A stretch of 30,205 nt of DNA, from NCBI GenBank assembly GCA_900543275.1, contig UQQL01000015.1, positions 1 through 30,205 on the forward strand. The letters run 5' to 3'. A program made the position numbers and the translations under genes. Each line of letters starts with the position of its first letter. The stretch's first letter is position 1. Below the pieces are notes generated by a model. That model was not told where the DNA came from. It did not search any database and saw only the letters and a program-made list of their open reading frames with translations. The stretch comes from an uncultured Collinsella sp. (GTDB taxonomy: Bacteria > Actinomycetota > Coriobacteriia > Coriobacteriales > Coriobacteriaceae). Below are positions 23,423 through 30,156 of the stretch, piece by piece.

Positions 23423-25909
23423 ATGAGTATCAAGCGTTTGGCACTTTGCCGCAGTCAGGGCCGTCTGTTTGTGCTGCTTCGTTTTGCCGGTCAGGATGTC
23501 GCCGCGCTTATTGAGCGGGAGGGTTCTCAAGCGTTTGCCCATGCGACGACGAGCGGTTCTTCTGTGCCGTCGCTGGTGCTCCCGGTCGATCATGGCCGTG
23601 TACTGGCGCTTTGCCCTTCCGTTTCCGATTACGAGCGCGAGCTCGCCGTCTTGGTGCTTCCCTTTCTGGACGGCTCTACGATTGACGTCACATTTGCATC
23701 CGGTGACCAAAGGTTGGGCTCCATTCGCCTCGATAGCCGCGTGGCCAAGCTGGAATCCAAGATTAACTACAAAGCTAAGCCTGCGCTGTGTGCGCTTATC
23801 CGCGATGCGCAGCGTGGCGAACACTGCGGCCTCTACGAGATCGATGCCATTCGCTATTTGCCGGCAGACGCCGGCGCGGTGTGGCGCTATGAGGTTACGT
23901 GGGTGGGAGACTCCAAGTGCACCCCTGAGCTCCAGATTTTCGATGCGCATATGAATGCCATCGATGTCACCGTGCATGTGTTTGAATCGCAGATCGATGT
24001 GCCGCAGCGCAACGGTTGCCGCGTCAATAAAACGTATTTGAGCGTTGAGATGCCCCAGGATATACGTGATTTTGTCGCGATTGCGGCTGATCCCACGGGC
24101 CTAATCCAGAGCGGTTTTTGCGCCATGGATGGTCGCCTGTACAACGGCATTGTCGACGACAGCTGGAACCGCATGAAGGACGCGCGTGCAGACGACGCAG
24201 CTTATCGACGTTGGTTTGAGCAACATCGCGCAAAGCCGGGCGATTTAGCGTGCCAGCGTGTCGCTTCGGTGGCTTTTGCCTATAGACCACTCGTGAGTAT
24301 TGTGGTGCCGTGCTACAAGACTGATCGGGAATACCTGCGCGAGCTGCTGGACTCGGTGCTAGTCCAGAGTTATGACAACTGGGAACTGCTCCTTATGGAT
24401 GCCTCGCCTGAATGGGATGCGGTGGCCGCCCTTGCGGCAGGTGCCAACGACGAGCGCATCCGTCGCATCGAGCTTCCCGGCAACGGCGGCATTGTGGTCA
24501 ACACCAACGCAGGTATCGAGCAAGCGACGGGCGACTACATCGCGTTCTTGGACCATGACGACATCCTGGAACCGGACGCGTTATTCCACTATGTTGCCGC
24601 GCTGAACAAGGCTGCCGAGGACGAGCGTCCCCAGGTCCTGTTCTGCGACGAGGACATGTTCCAGAAAACGGGGGAGTGGGGCCAGCCGGTCTTTAAGACC
24701 AAGCTCAACGTCGACCTGCTCTATAGCCATAACTGCGTGACGCATTTCCTGATGGTGCAGAAGGCGCTTATTGATCGCATTGGCATGTCGCCGGAAGACG
24801 TCGCGGGCGCCCAAGATTACGACCTGACGCTCCGCTGCCTTGCGGCGGGCGCGCGGTTTGAACATGTTGCGCACGTACTGTATCACTGGCGCGTGCATCC
24901 CGGTTCAACCGCCGACGGTTCTGCCGATAGCAAGCCGTATGCTATTGAAGCTGGGCGCCTTGCGCTTCAGCGCCACTTTAACGCGCTGGGCATTTGCGGA
25001 ACGGTCGAGGAGGCCGAGACGCCGTTTGTCTATCACATGCGTTATGCGCTGCCGGAGTCTGCGCCGCTGGTGAGCATTGTGATTCCCACTAAGGATCACG
25101 TTGAGACGCTCGATGCCTGCGTGATGTCGATCGCTCAGAAGGCAACGTATACCAATTACGAGATCGTCTTGGTGGAGAACAACAGCGAAGCCCCGGAGAC
25201 GTTTGCGTATTACGAAACCCTGCCAGAGCGCGTGGCTGCAGCATCCGAAGGCAAGGGCATCGCGCGTGTTGTGTGCTGGCCGGGCGAGTTCAATTACTCT
25301 CAGATCATCAATTTTGGTGTGAAGCACGCCAAGGGCGACTACCTGCTGCTGCTCAACAACGATACCGAGGTCATAAGCCCGGACTTTATCGAAGAGATGA
25401 TGGGCTATCTGCAGCGTCCCGATGCGGGCGTGGTGGGCGCCAAACTCTACTTTGCCGATCATCTGGTGCAGCATGCCGGCATTTTGGTTGGCGTGCGTGG
25501 GGCACTTGCCCATGCCAACCAGGACTTCTCGGCAAAGCGCGAGGGCTATCTTGCCCGCGCTGTGCGCCCGGGCAACTTTAGTGCCGTGACGGGCGCCTGT
25601 CAGATGGTCCGACGTGACGTATTTGAGCAGGTTGGCAGCTACAACGAGAAGTTCGCCGTCGGTTTTAACGACGCAGACTTTTGCCTGCGCGTGTGGGAGG
25701 CGGGCTACCGCACCATCTTTACACCCTATGCCGAGCTGTATCACTACGAGTTCACCTCGCGCGGCAGGGAAGAGGCCAACGAGGAAAAACTGCGCCGCTG
25801 GAAGCGCGAACAGGCCCTGTTCATGCAGCGCTGGCCGGAGTTCTTCTTGACGGGCGATCCGTGGTTGGGGCCGAACTTATCCGCTGAAAGCGAGTATTTC
25901 TCGCTTTAG
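23423..25909 (+). CDS. Two-domain family 2 glycosyltransferase with N-terminal accessory region
   Basis: 828 aa. The first ~285 residues are a predicted beta-rich region without a recognised family. GT2 domain one begins near residue 290 (LVSIVVPCYKTDREYLREL) and has LDHDD near 375. Domain two begins near 548 (LVSIVIPTKDHVETLDACV) with LLNNDTEV near 643 and the FNDADFCLRVWEAGYR block typical of rhamnosyltransferases. Tandem GT2 proteins often make alternating linkages in O-antigen, rhamnan or S-layer glycans. The ATG follows the previous stop directly (TAG-ATG) with only a weak GAGAAG upstream, implying translational coupling. Last gene of the run. Confidence 0.88.
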   Translation: MSIKRLALCRSQGRLFVLLRFAGQDVAALIEREGSQAFAHATTSGSSVPSLVLPVDHGRVLALCPSVSDYERELAVLVLPFLDGSTIDVTFASGDQRLGSIRLDSRVAKLESKINYKAKPALCALIRDAQRGEHCGLYEIDAIRYLPADAGAVWRYEVTWVGDSKCTPELQIFDAHMNAIDVTVHVFESQIDVPQRNGCRVNKTYLSVEMPQDIRDFVAIAADPTGLIQSGFCAMDGRLYNGIVDDSWNRMKDARADDAAYRRWFEQHRAKPGDLACQRVASVAFAYRPLVSIVVPCYKTDREYLRELLDSVLVQSYDNWELLLMDASPEWDAVAALAAGANDERIRRIELPGNGGIVVNTNAGIEQATGDYIAFLDHDDILEPDALFHYVAALNKAAEDERPQVLFCDEDMFQKTGEWGQPVFKTKLNVDLLYSHNCVTHFLMVQKALIDRIGMSPEDVAGAQDYDLTLRCLAAGARFEHVAHVLYHWRVHPGSTADGSADSKPYAIEAGRLALQRHFNALGICGTVEEAETPFVYHMRYALPESAPLVSIVIPTKDHVETLDACVMSIAQKATYTNYEIVLVENNSEAPETFAYYETLPERVAAASEGKGIARVVCWPGEFNYSQIINFGVKHAKGDYLLLLNNDTEVISPDFIEEMMGYLQRPDAGVVGAKLYFADHLVQHAGILVGVRGALAHANQDFSAKREGYLARAVRPGNFSAVTGACQMVRRDVFEQVGSYNEKFAVGFNDADFCLRVWEAGYRTIFTPYAELYHYEFTSRGREEANEEKLRRWKREQALFMQRWPEFFLTGDPWLGPNLSAESEYFSL
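25887..25907 (+). terminator. Hairpin at the end of the glycosyltransferase operon
   Basis: An 8-bp perfect stem (AAAGCGAG / CTCGCTTT) with a TATTT loop overlaps the last codons and stop codon. Only mixed A/T sequence follows, with TTTT at 25918-25921. It could terminate weakly or protect the 3' end. Confidence 0.4.
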
Positions 25910-26069
25910 AAAATGGATTTTAGGAAGTCCTCAACTTACTTACGATATGAGCTTGGAATAAAGCAACGTTGGACTACTTGCTAAGATAAATTACGAAAGC
26001 TCGATACTTTCGCGATAAGTTTATACAGGCTTATATAACTCGATATTATCCGATATAAGTAGATATCGC
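25910..26069. repeat. AT-rich stretch with repeated CGATA motifs
   Basis: The base composition drops sharply after the glycosyltransferase operon. CTCGATACTTTCGCGATAAG (26000-26019) is repeated imperfectly at 26039-26059, and CGATAT/ATATCG form an inverted repeat (26041-26046, 26064-26069). This is the left boundary of the accessory zone and overlaps the broken end of the IS21-type fragment. Confidence 0.4.
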
Positions 26070-26324
26070 ACTTGCCTTTGCCGGCTTACCCGCCGGCGTT
26101 ATGGATCTTATTAACGGCAAGGCGCTTACGTTTTTGCGACGCGCCCTCCCCGAAGACCTGGCCCTCCTTTGGGGTATCGTCGCGGCGGGTGACATGTCCT
26201 CTATGTCGGCGTACTTCGCCACGGTGTTGCGGCTCAGGTGAAGTGCCCGGGCTATCTTGAACCCCGGGCGCCCGGCCGCCTCCGTCGACCGTATATCATT
26301 CACTGTGTCCAGGGGCACGGTCAT
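26046..26324 (-). pseudogene. istA: IstA transposase fragment, IS21 family
   Basis: The frame from 26324 (after AGGATGGGGAG) encodes the IstA-type N-terminal helix-turn-helix: TVNDIRSTEAAGRPGFKIAR followed by ALHLSRNTVAKY. Family similarity fades after about residue 60 and the frame ends at 92 residues, where IstA is normally about 400-500. The integrase (DDE) domain is missing entirely, so this is a remnant without transposition function. Confidence 0.6.
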
Positions 26325-26508
26325 CTCCCCATCCTTCCCGGGCGGCCTCGCCAAAGTGCCCGCCCGGGGAAACCGTATGGCGAGGGCCGCGCTCCCGGTT
26401 CCCGGGGTACGGCCCTCCTGCTCAAACTGCTCAGTTTCAGTGCTCACGGTGCTCGATTGCCGGCGATCACGCGGACCTCTTTTTAGTGATCATTAACACC
26501 CGTCAACA
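26046..26508 (-). mobile_element. Truncated IS21-type element (left end)
   Basis: Read on the minus strand, the piece starts at about 26508 with TGTTGACGGGTGTTAATGATC, a TG-starting, TTAATGATCA-containing end like those of IS21 elements. A second GTGATC repeat lies inside. It contains the istA start and then stops; no rest of istA, no istB and no right end are present. The left boundary near 26046-26100 is uncertain. Confidence 0.5.
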
Positions 26509-26901
26509 TGCTCGACCTGACGCCGGGGCTCATAGAGCCTGCGCGCGCCGAGATGGGCGATACCCCGCTGGCCTAGCCTTAAGGTAAAACGGAATAGGCG
26601 GACCGAACGTCCGACTGGGTCTGGGAGCGGTGTCAGGCGGAGGGCGAAGCATGGCCACCGAACACATCGAAACACATCTCCACCGTACCTCCAACTGGGA
26701 AAACGCCCCCCCCGGGGGGCCACTAGGTCCGCGGGGGCGTTCGGATAACTGCCGGAACGGCCTATTGGTTCAATGCGATCGGCTGAGATCGGAAATCAAC
26801 CGATGTTTAGCGATTGTGTATGATTTTCAACCGGATAAATGTTATCGAAACTCTTTTCCTCTCTATTTTGGGGTATCAAGAGTAGAAAGGGAGGTGATTT
26901 T
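26509..26901. other. Stretch without a recognised gene, between IS remnant and the 99-aa gene
   Basis: The GC-rich part (26509-26760) has an unsupported minus-strand frame (26723-26493) and a strong hairpin at 26701-26740. The sequence then turns AT-rich towards the next gene, whose promoter must lie around 26800-26880. No clear -10/-35 pair was identified. Confidence 0.4.
26701..26740 (-). terminator. GC-rich hairpin, terminator-like on the minus strand
   Basis: AACGCCCCC (26701-26709) pairs perfectly with GGGGGCGTT (26732-26740). On the minus strand the stem ends in GCGTTTTCCC, a short T-run. The nearby C8/G6 run (26705-26718) can form an alternative fold. No minus-strand gene is seen directly upstream, so it may be left from a lost element. 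Confidence 0.4.
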
Positions 26902-27201
26902 ATGAATCATAATCAGGCTATTGAATTGGAGAGAATAGTTAGACGTGTATATGACTGCGATAGGGCCGGTATGGGTGGCTATATTGATGCTGATAATTTT
27001 TCCTCCAATCCTTTTGATGCGGCGTTGATTGCACTTGCTCCACTGTGGAAGAATGACTCAGATCGACAGGTTGAAAATTTCCTGTATAAATGGGACCACA
27101 TTATTCGAGCAGAAGTCTCGCCATCGGATGATTTGGTTGAGTCCTACATTGTCGAGTTGGAGCGGATAGTACATGACTTGGGCGGCGCTTCTCTCTGTTA
27201 G
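26902..27201 (+). CDS. Hypothetical protein, 99 aa
   Basis: I do not recognise this protein. It is acidic and predicted mostly helical: two similar segments, IELERIVRRVYDCD near the start and IVELERIVHDLGG near the end, frame a middle part with FDAALIALAPLWKN and VENFLYKWDHII. There is no signal peptide, membrane segment or catalytic motif. The ATG at 26902 has a strong ribosome site (GGGAGGTGA); the frame begins further up but without one. Codon use is more AT-rich than the glycosyltransferase genes, suggesting transfer. It ends before a strong terminator and faces the DUF4869 gene across the IS1595 insertion. Confidence 0.7.
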   Translation: MNHNQAIELERIVRRVYDCDRAGMGGYIDADNFSSNPFDAALIALAPLWKNDSDRQVENFLYKWDHIIRAEVSPSDDLVESYIVELERIVHDLGGASLC

Positions 27202-27245
27202 TCTAAGATTGACTCAACTTGGTCTCAGCACCTAAGTCAATTGTG

Positions 27246-27299
27246 CAAACAATAGGGTCGCTTCGAAAGCATCGCTTCTCGAAGCGACCCCATTGTTTG
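27246..27299. terminator. Strong hairpin terminator after the 99-aa gene
   Basis: A 21-bp stem with one mismatch (27246-27266 with 27279-27299) and a 12-nt loop lies 45 bases after the stop. On the plus strand the right arm ends in TTGTTTG, followed by TCTCT. It probably works for the plus-strand gene and may be bidirectional. Confidence 0.7.
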
Positions 27300-27411
27300 T
27301 CTCTACTTGTGTGCCCAGAAGGGGTTCGTTCTTTCCATATCTATCTGTCCCATCCGGCCGAACGCCCTGTTCCCGAATCATTACCCGTTATCTAAACTGT
27401 TGGATTGATTT

Positions 27412-27436
27412 GGCTCTGTTGGACCATGATTGACAT
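27412..27436 (+). repeat. Left terminal inverted repeat of the IS1595-type element
   Basis: It starts GGCTCTGTTGGACC and ends GATTGACAT. It matches the reverse complement of 28871-28895 except at positions 10, 13 and 16. Confidence 0.85.
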
Positions 27437-27470
27437 TCTGCCCCAATCATCTTTTTGAAATTGCAAGATA

Positions 27471-27510
27471 ATCGCCCCCTTGCCGGGTTTGAATCCGGCA
27501 AGGGGGCGAT
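27471..27510. terminator. Hairpin after the passenger antitoxin frame
   Basis: A perfect 16-bp inverted repeat (27471-27486 with 27495-27510) and 8-nt loop lie directly after the antitoxin stop, before the left IS end. It lacks a clear T-run on either strand. It may stop transcripts leaving or entering the element. Confidence 0.6.
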
Positions 27511-27513
27511 GTG

Positions 27514-27764
27514 CTAAAGATCTGTCGGGTCCATCGTGAGGGTCCCATCGCCCCGAGTCGATTTGCCGGCTCTCGCCGTCTTCCCGTCGGGCGCCGGCGT
27601 CTTGACCCTCATCTCGAACGGCATCCCGCCCTTCCGGACGGGCGCCCTGAGGAACGCGTTGACGGCGGTGGAAATGGACAGGCCGAGCTCGTCCAAGATG
27701 GCCTGGCCTCCTTTTTGGCCTCCGGGTCGATCTGGATCGTCGTGGCCGGTATGTTCGACGGCAT
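27514..27764 (-). pseudogene. DinJ/RelB-family antitoxin, frameshifted, inside the IS
   Basis: From ATG 27764 (ribosome site GAGGAAGG) the frame reads MPSNIPATTIQIDPEAKKEA, the usual ribbon-helix-helix start of DinJ/RelB antitoxins. It then shifts. The next frame continues LDELGLSISTAVNAFLRAPV and RKGGMPFEMRV, which is the rest of the family domain. One missing C in the GGCCAGGCC run (about 27705) explains the break. The restored protein would be about 83 aa, a normal full length. No toxin gene follows: only a hairpin and 60 bases remain before the IS end. So it was an orphan antitoxin passenger. Its start lies 46 bases after the transposase stop. Confidence 0.78.
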
Positions 27765-27809
27765 GGCTGCACCTTCCTCGTATATCGCGATGCGACCATT
27801 CTACCGTCT

Positions 27810-28812
27810 CTATGCGGCGGCTTCGGTCCAGTAGTCAATGTAGGGCGGCAGGACGTTGAACATATCACGGATGCGGCTCCTGCACACGCCGTTGGCGAGC
27901 TGTCGCGCAACCGTGCGCTCGGCGGTGCCGGAATCGATCGCCATGAAGGTCCGGCACCACTTGAACCAAGCGAGGTAGGCGCCGAGGTGCTTCGTCGACA
28001 CGCCCTTAAACGGCTTCATGAAGGTATCGAGGAGCGAATGGACGGTGTTGATCCGGTTGATGGTCCCCTCGGAACGGTCCTTGGAATCGTGGGCCGTGTG
28101 TGCGGCGACCTCGAGCTCCGCGAGGACGTCGACATAGGCGGACGCCTTGTCCGTCGCCACGACGGAAGCGGACGCGATGCGGTCCCTCAGCACGTCCACG
28201 GCGCGTTTCCTCGACAGGATGCCTCGTCCCGAGACCTCGAGAAACGTCTCGTTCGAGTCGTTTCTCGAGGTCATGACGCAGATCTGCTCGCGCGACAGTC
28301 CGCGCCTGTGCACCTGCTTGCCGCGATGTCGGGAGGGACGTGGCATCGTAAATGACCCCTTCGTGTGGTTGCCCCTGAACGACTCGCGGAAGTAGGTCTC
28401 TTCGAGCTCTCAGCCGCAGCCCCGCCCGGTTTTGAACGAGGGCGAGTAGGCCGAGAGACACTCGATGAGCCTATGGCGCATGGTGTAGGCTGTTTTGATG
28501 AGGCAGACATGGCAGCGCCCCGCGCATTCGCGCGGGGGTAGCATGAGAACGAAGCACTCGGCATAAGCCATCCAGGTCTCCTTCGGGAGCCTGCTCGTCC
28601 CCAAGATATGCCCGCTGCCCATGCCGAAGGCCCTGCCGCAATCCCGGCAGAGGTAGCGCTGCTCGCCGCTCGTTGATTTGCCCTTCTTCACGATCGCGGC
28701 GAACCCGCAGCGCGGGCAGCGCTCGGCCTCGTAGGCGGAGCCGGCGGCGTTCGGTCCTGCTGAGGCTCGCAATGCCCCTCTTGAAGGTGATTACCAGGTC
28801 CTCGGCGTTCAT
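27810..28812 (-). pseudogene. IS1595-family (ISXO2-like) transposase, frameshift plus stop codon
   Basis: The restored protein would be about 333 aa. It starts MNAEDLVITFKRGIASLSRTE at 28812, then shifts frame between about 28760 and 28731; removing one C restores ERRRLAYEAERCPRCGF. The zinc-ribbon follows (CPRCG, then YLCRDCGRAFG). A TGA at 28412-28410 interrupts the same frame just before ELEETYFRESFRGNHTKG. The ISXO2-like DDE-type domain continues to 27810: SREQICVMTSRND, VVATDKASAYVDVL, and INTVHSLLDTFMKPFKGVST followed by KHLGAYLAWFKW. Two independent lesions make it inactive, unless the consensus is faulty. Confidence 0.87.
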
Positions 28813-28870
28813 GATGCCCCCATCGTCGCGGTCTACGGGGCTAACGATATGGCACCGTAATGACATATGT

Positions 28871-28895
28871 ATGTCAATCTTGCTCTAACAGAGCC
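28871..28895 (-). repeat. Right terminal inverted repeat of the IS1595-type element
   Basis: On the minus strand it starts GGCTCTGTTAGAGC and ends GATTGACAT. It pairs with 27412-27436 and lies about 58 bases upstream of the transposase start. Confidence 0.85.
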
Positions 28896-28910
28896 TAACG
28901 AAAACGTGCG

Positions 28911-29360
28911 TCAGGAGTTCTCCCTTAGGCATTTTGCGGCTATAGGGACAAGGTCGAACATCGTGTGAACGACATCACTCGTGTTTGCAACGGTTGCCGT
29001 GAACTTGCCGTTTCCAAAATCCATCAGATGGTAGAGGTTGATTGTCAGATCGTGCTGTGCGGCGATTCTCAGAATCCAGTAAGCGCAATTGTCGCCACAG
29101 GTTGTGGCGTTGTATATGTTCTGAGGCATGAAGTACATGAGTAGCAGCGTCTTAGTTCCGCCCGATAGCCTTTCCGGTGGGATAATGCCTAGGATCTTGG
29201 TGTTTATTGCGCCGGGTCCAACCACACTGCCTTTATCGATGGATTTAATAATTCTTTGCGCAAAAGCATCTTGAAACCATTCGGGCGAATAGACGTTATC
29301 GAAGTAAACCGACGTATTATAGATAACGTTTTCCATATCACCATAGTGAATTGTTAGCAC
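28911..29360 (-). CDS. DUF4869 domain-containing protein
   Basis: 149 aa. The start MLTIHYGDMENVIYNTSVYF, the block GPGAINTKILGIIPPERLSGGT and then KTLLLMYFMP fit my recollection of DUF4869 proteins, which span the whole length and have no known function. The middle contains CGDNCAYWILRIAAQ. The start is GTG at 29360 after GAAGGGAG. There is no signal peptide. The gene is AT-richer than the core genes, and its stop is only 15 bases from the right end of the IS1595-type element, so whatever originally followed it was displaced. The family name is from memory of the motif and should be treated as probable. Confidence 0.7.
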   Translation of the reverse strand: MLTIHYGDMENVIYNTSVYFDNVYSPEWFQDAFAQRIIKSIDKGSVVGPGAINTKILGIIPPERLSGGTKTLLLMYFMPQNIYNATTCGDNCAYWILRIAAQHDLTINLYHLMDFGNGKFTATVANTSDVVHTMFDLVPIAAKCLRENS

Positions 29361-29617
29361 GTTGCTCCCTTCGGGATGCTGGTTTAGAATTTGGTGAGAT
29401 TGATTGTATCGCAGCGTATGAGACAGACGATATTTGCTGGTAACGCATGCGATTGATAACTATTGATAAACAAGTCTTGTATTCAGTGCCTGTTTTGTTT
29501 GTCCGTGCTTGAACCCAAGTTGCTTTGAAGGTCTATATTTTAGAAAATAGTCCACGAGTTAAGCTCCGTGTGGCGGCACGTAAAAGCTGTACTGTGCTTG
29601 GGCAGGTTAAAGTCCAA
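29361..29617. other. AT-rich upstream region of the DUF4869 gene
   Basis: No gene is seen. A TACAAT (minus strand, near 29408-29403) about 45 bases before the GTG could be its -10, but no good -35 was found. Confidence 0.35.
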
Positions 29618-29723
29618 GACGATTAGATATCCGAGAGGATATCGAGCCCGCACCGGGGAGATAAGGTGAGTCCGCGCCGGGGACTTTAATTCCGGCGACA
29701 ATTAGGTCTCCATGAGGATACCG
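29618..29723 (+). repeat. Imperfect direct repeat pair of about 27 bases
   Basis: GACGATTAGATATCCGAGAG with GATATCG (29618-29644) recurs as GACAATTAGGTCTCCATGAG with GATACCG (29697-29723), agreeing at about 21 of 27 positions. The first copy contains the palindrome GATATCC-GAGA-GGATATC. Between them, CCGCACCGGGGA and CCGCGCCGGGGA form a second short direct repeat. Function unknown. Confidence 0.45.
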
Positions 29724-29730
29724 CGGCTGA

Positions 29731-30042
29731 CAGCCAGCAGAAAACCGTCTTATACGTTCCTTCCGCGCGTCGCCTGCTCAAACGATTTGCGTCGAATTGC
29801 CTGTTGCTATGGCCTGTCCGTGCGTTTTGCTGGGCGGGCCTTCTTTTACCGCGGACACGGAGAGCATGTTTATAGGCAACGTTGCGTGCTGCGAGCCAGA
29901 CGTCTCGGGCGTTGGCTGGGTGTGGACCGATGCCGGTCATCTGGAGCTCAATGGTTATACGGATGAGGTCATTGGCGCCGAATGCGACCTTGTGGCTAAC
30001 CGTTCGGCGCACCATGGCTTGGCTCGCGTCCCCCCAATCTAG
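29731..30042 (+). pseudogene. Possible remnant of a surface carbohydrate-binding protein gene
   Basis: The frame is open from 29731 to the stop at 30040 but has no ribosome site. The middle reads GVGWVWTDAGHLELNGYTDE followed by VIGAECDL. This resembles the repeat-forming W-x-W...G-x-L-x-L-N-G-Y...GDL motif of carbohydrate-binding domains in gut surface proteins. The sequence before and after does not fit any family, so it looks like a decayed internal fragment. Chance similarity cannot be excluded. Confidence 0.35.
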
Positions 30043-30048
30043 TAGACT
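30019..30048 (+). promoter_or_regulatory. Candidate promoter of the last gene
   Basis: TTGGCT (30019-30024), an 18-base spacer and TAGACT (30043-30048) lie about 32 bases before the ATG at 30080. Confidence 0.35.
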
Positions 30049-30072
30049 CTAAACCGTTGCTAGATTAGGGGG
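30030..30072 (+). promoter_or_regulatory. Inverted repeat covering the ribosome site of the last gene
   Basis: CCCCCCAATCTAG (30030-30042) pairs with CTAGATTAGGGGG (30060-30072) except for one C-A mismatch, with a 17-base loop. The right arm contains the likely Shine-Dalgarno (AGGGGG). It may act as a DNA operator around the -10, or as an RNA hairpin hiding the ribosome site if transcription starts further upstream. Confidence 0.45.
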
Positions 30073-30079
30073 ATTTTCC

Positions 30080-30156
30080 ATGAAACGCTCCATGAAACGA
30101 GTTTCCGGGGCCGCCGCCGTCCTCGCGGTCGCGGCCGCCCTGGCCCTGTGCGGGCC
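30080..30156 (+). CDS. Start of a secreted protein gene, cut by the adapter
   Basis: Twenty-five codons are visible: MKRSMKRVSGAAAVLAVAAA then LALCG and the next bases. A basic start followed by an Ala/Val/Leu core is a signal peptide; the ALCG ending could be a lipoprotein cleavage site (L-x-C type), with Cys24 the lipid-modified residue. The ATG follows AGGGGG at seven bases. Real sequence ends at 30156, so the product cannot be named. Confidence 0.65.

Larger units (their letters stand above)
27412..28895 (-). mobile_element. IS1595-type insertion sequence with passenger antitoxin, inactivated
   Basis: 1484 bases bounded by inverted repeats that match at 22 of 25 positions. It contains an ISXO2-like transposase gene with two lesions and a passenger DinJ/RelB-type frame with one lesion, both on the minus strand. 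IS1595-family elements are known to carry passenger genes. The expected 8-bp target duplication is absent: the flanks are ATTGATTT and TAACGAAA. The element is therefore old, or rearranged at one end. Confidence 0.85.

Noticed and set aside
21995..23977. A 660-codon open frame on the minus strand
   Set aside because: It spans three well-supported plus-strand glycosyltransferase genes, has no ribosome site, and its translation is rich in Arg/His without any family signal.
26493..26723. Minus-strand frame next to the IS21 remnant
   Set aside because: No ribosome site or family motif, and it begins inside a GC-rich hairpin. It may be non-coding IS flank.
27202..27411. Possible toxin gene paired with the antitoxin frame
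   Set aside because: No minus-strand frame of toxin size follows the antitoxin before or beyond the IS end; only hairpins are present.
28410..28412. In-frame TGA as a selenocysteine or programmed readthrough site
   Set aside because: The same gene also has a frameshift, relatives would have an ordinary residue here, and no structured element is evident. Decay is simpler.
29618..29723. Possible CRISPR array
   Set aside because: Only two imperfect units with one spacer-length gap are present, there are no cas genes, and no further repeats follow.
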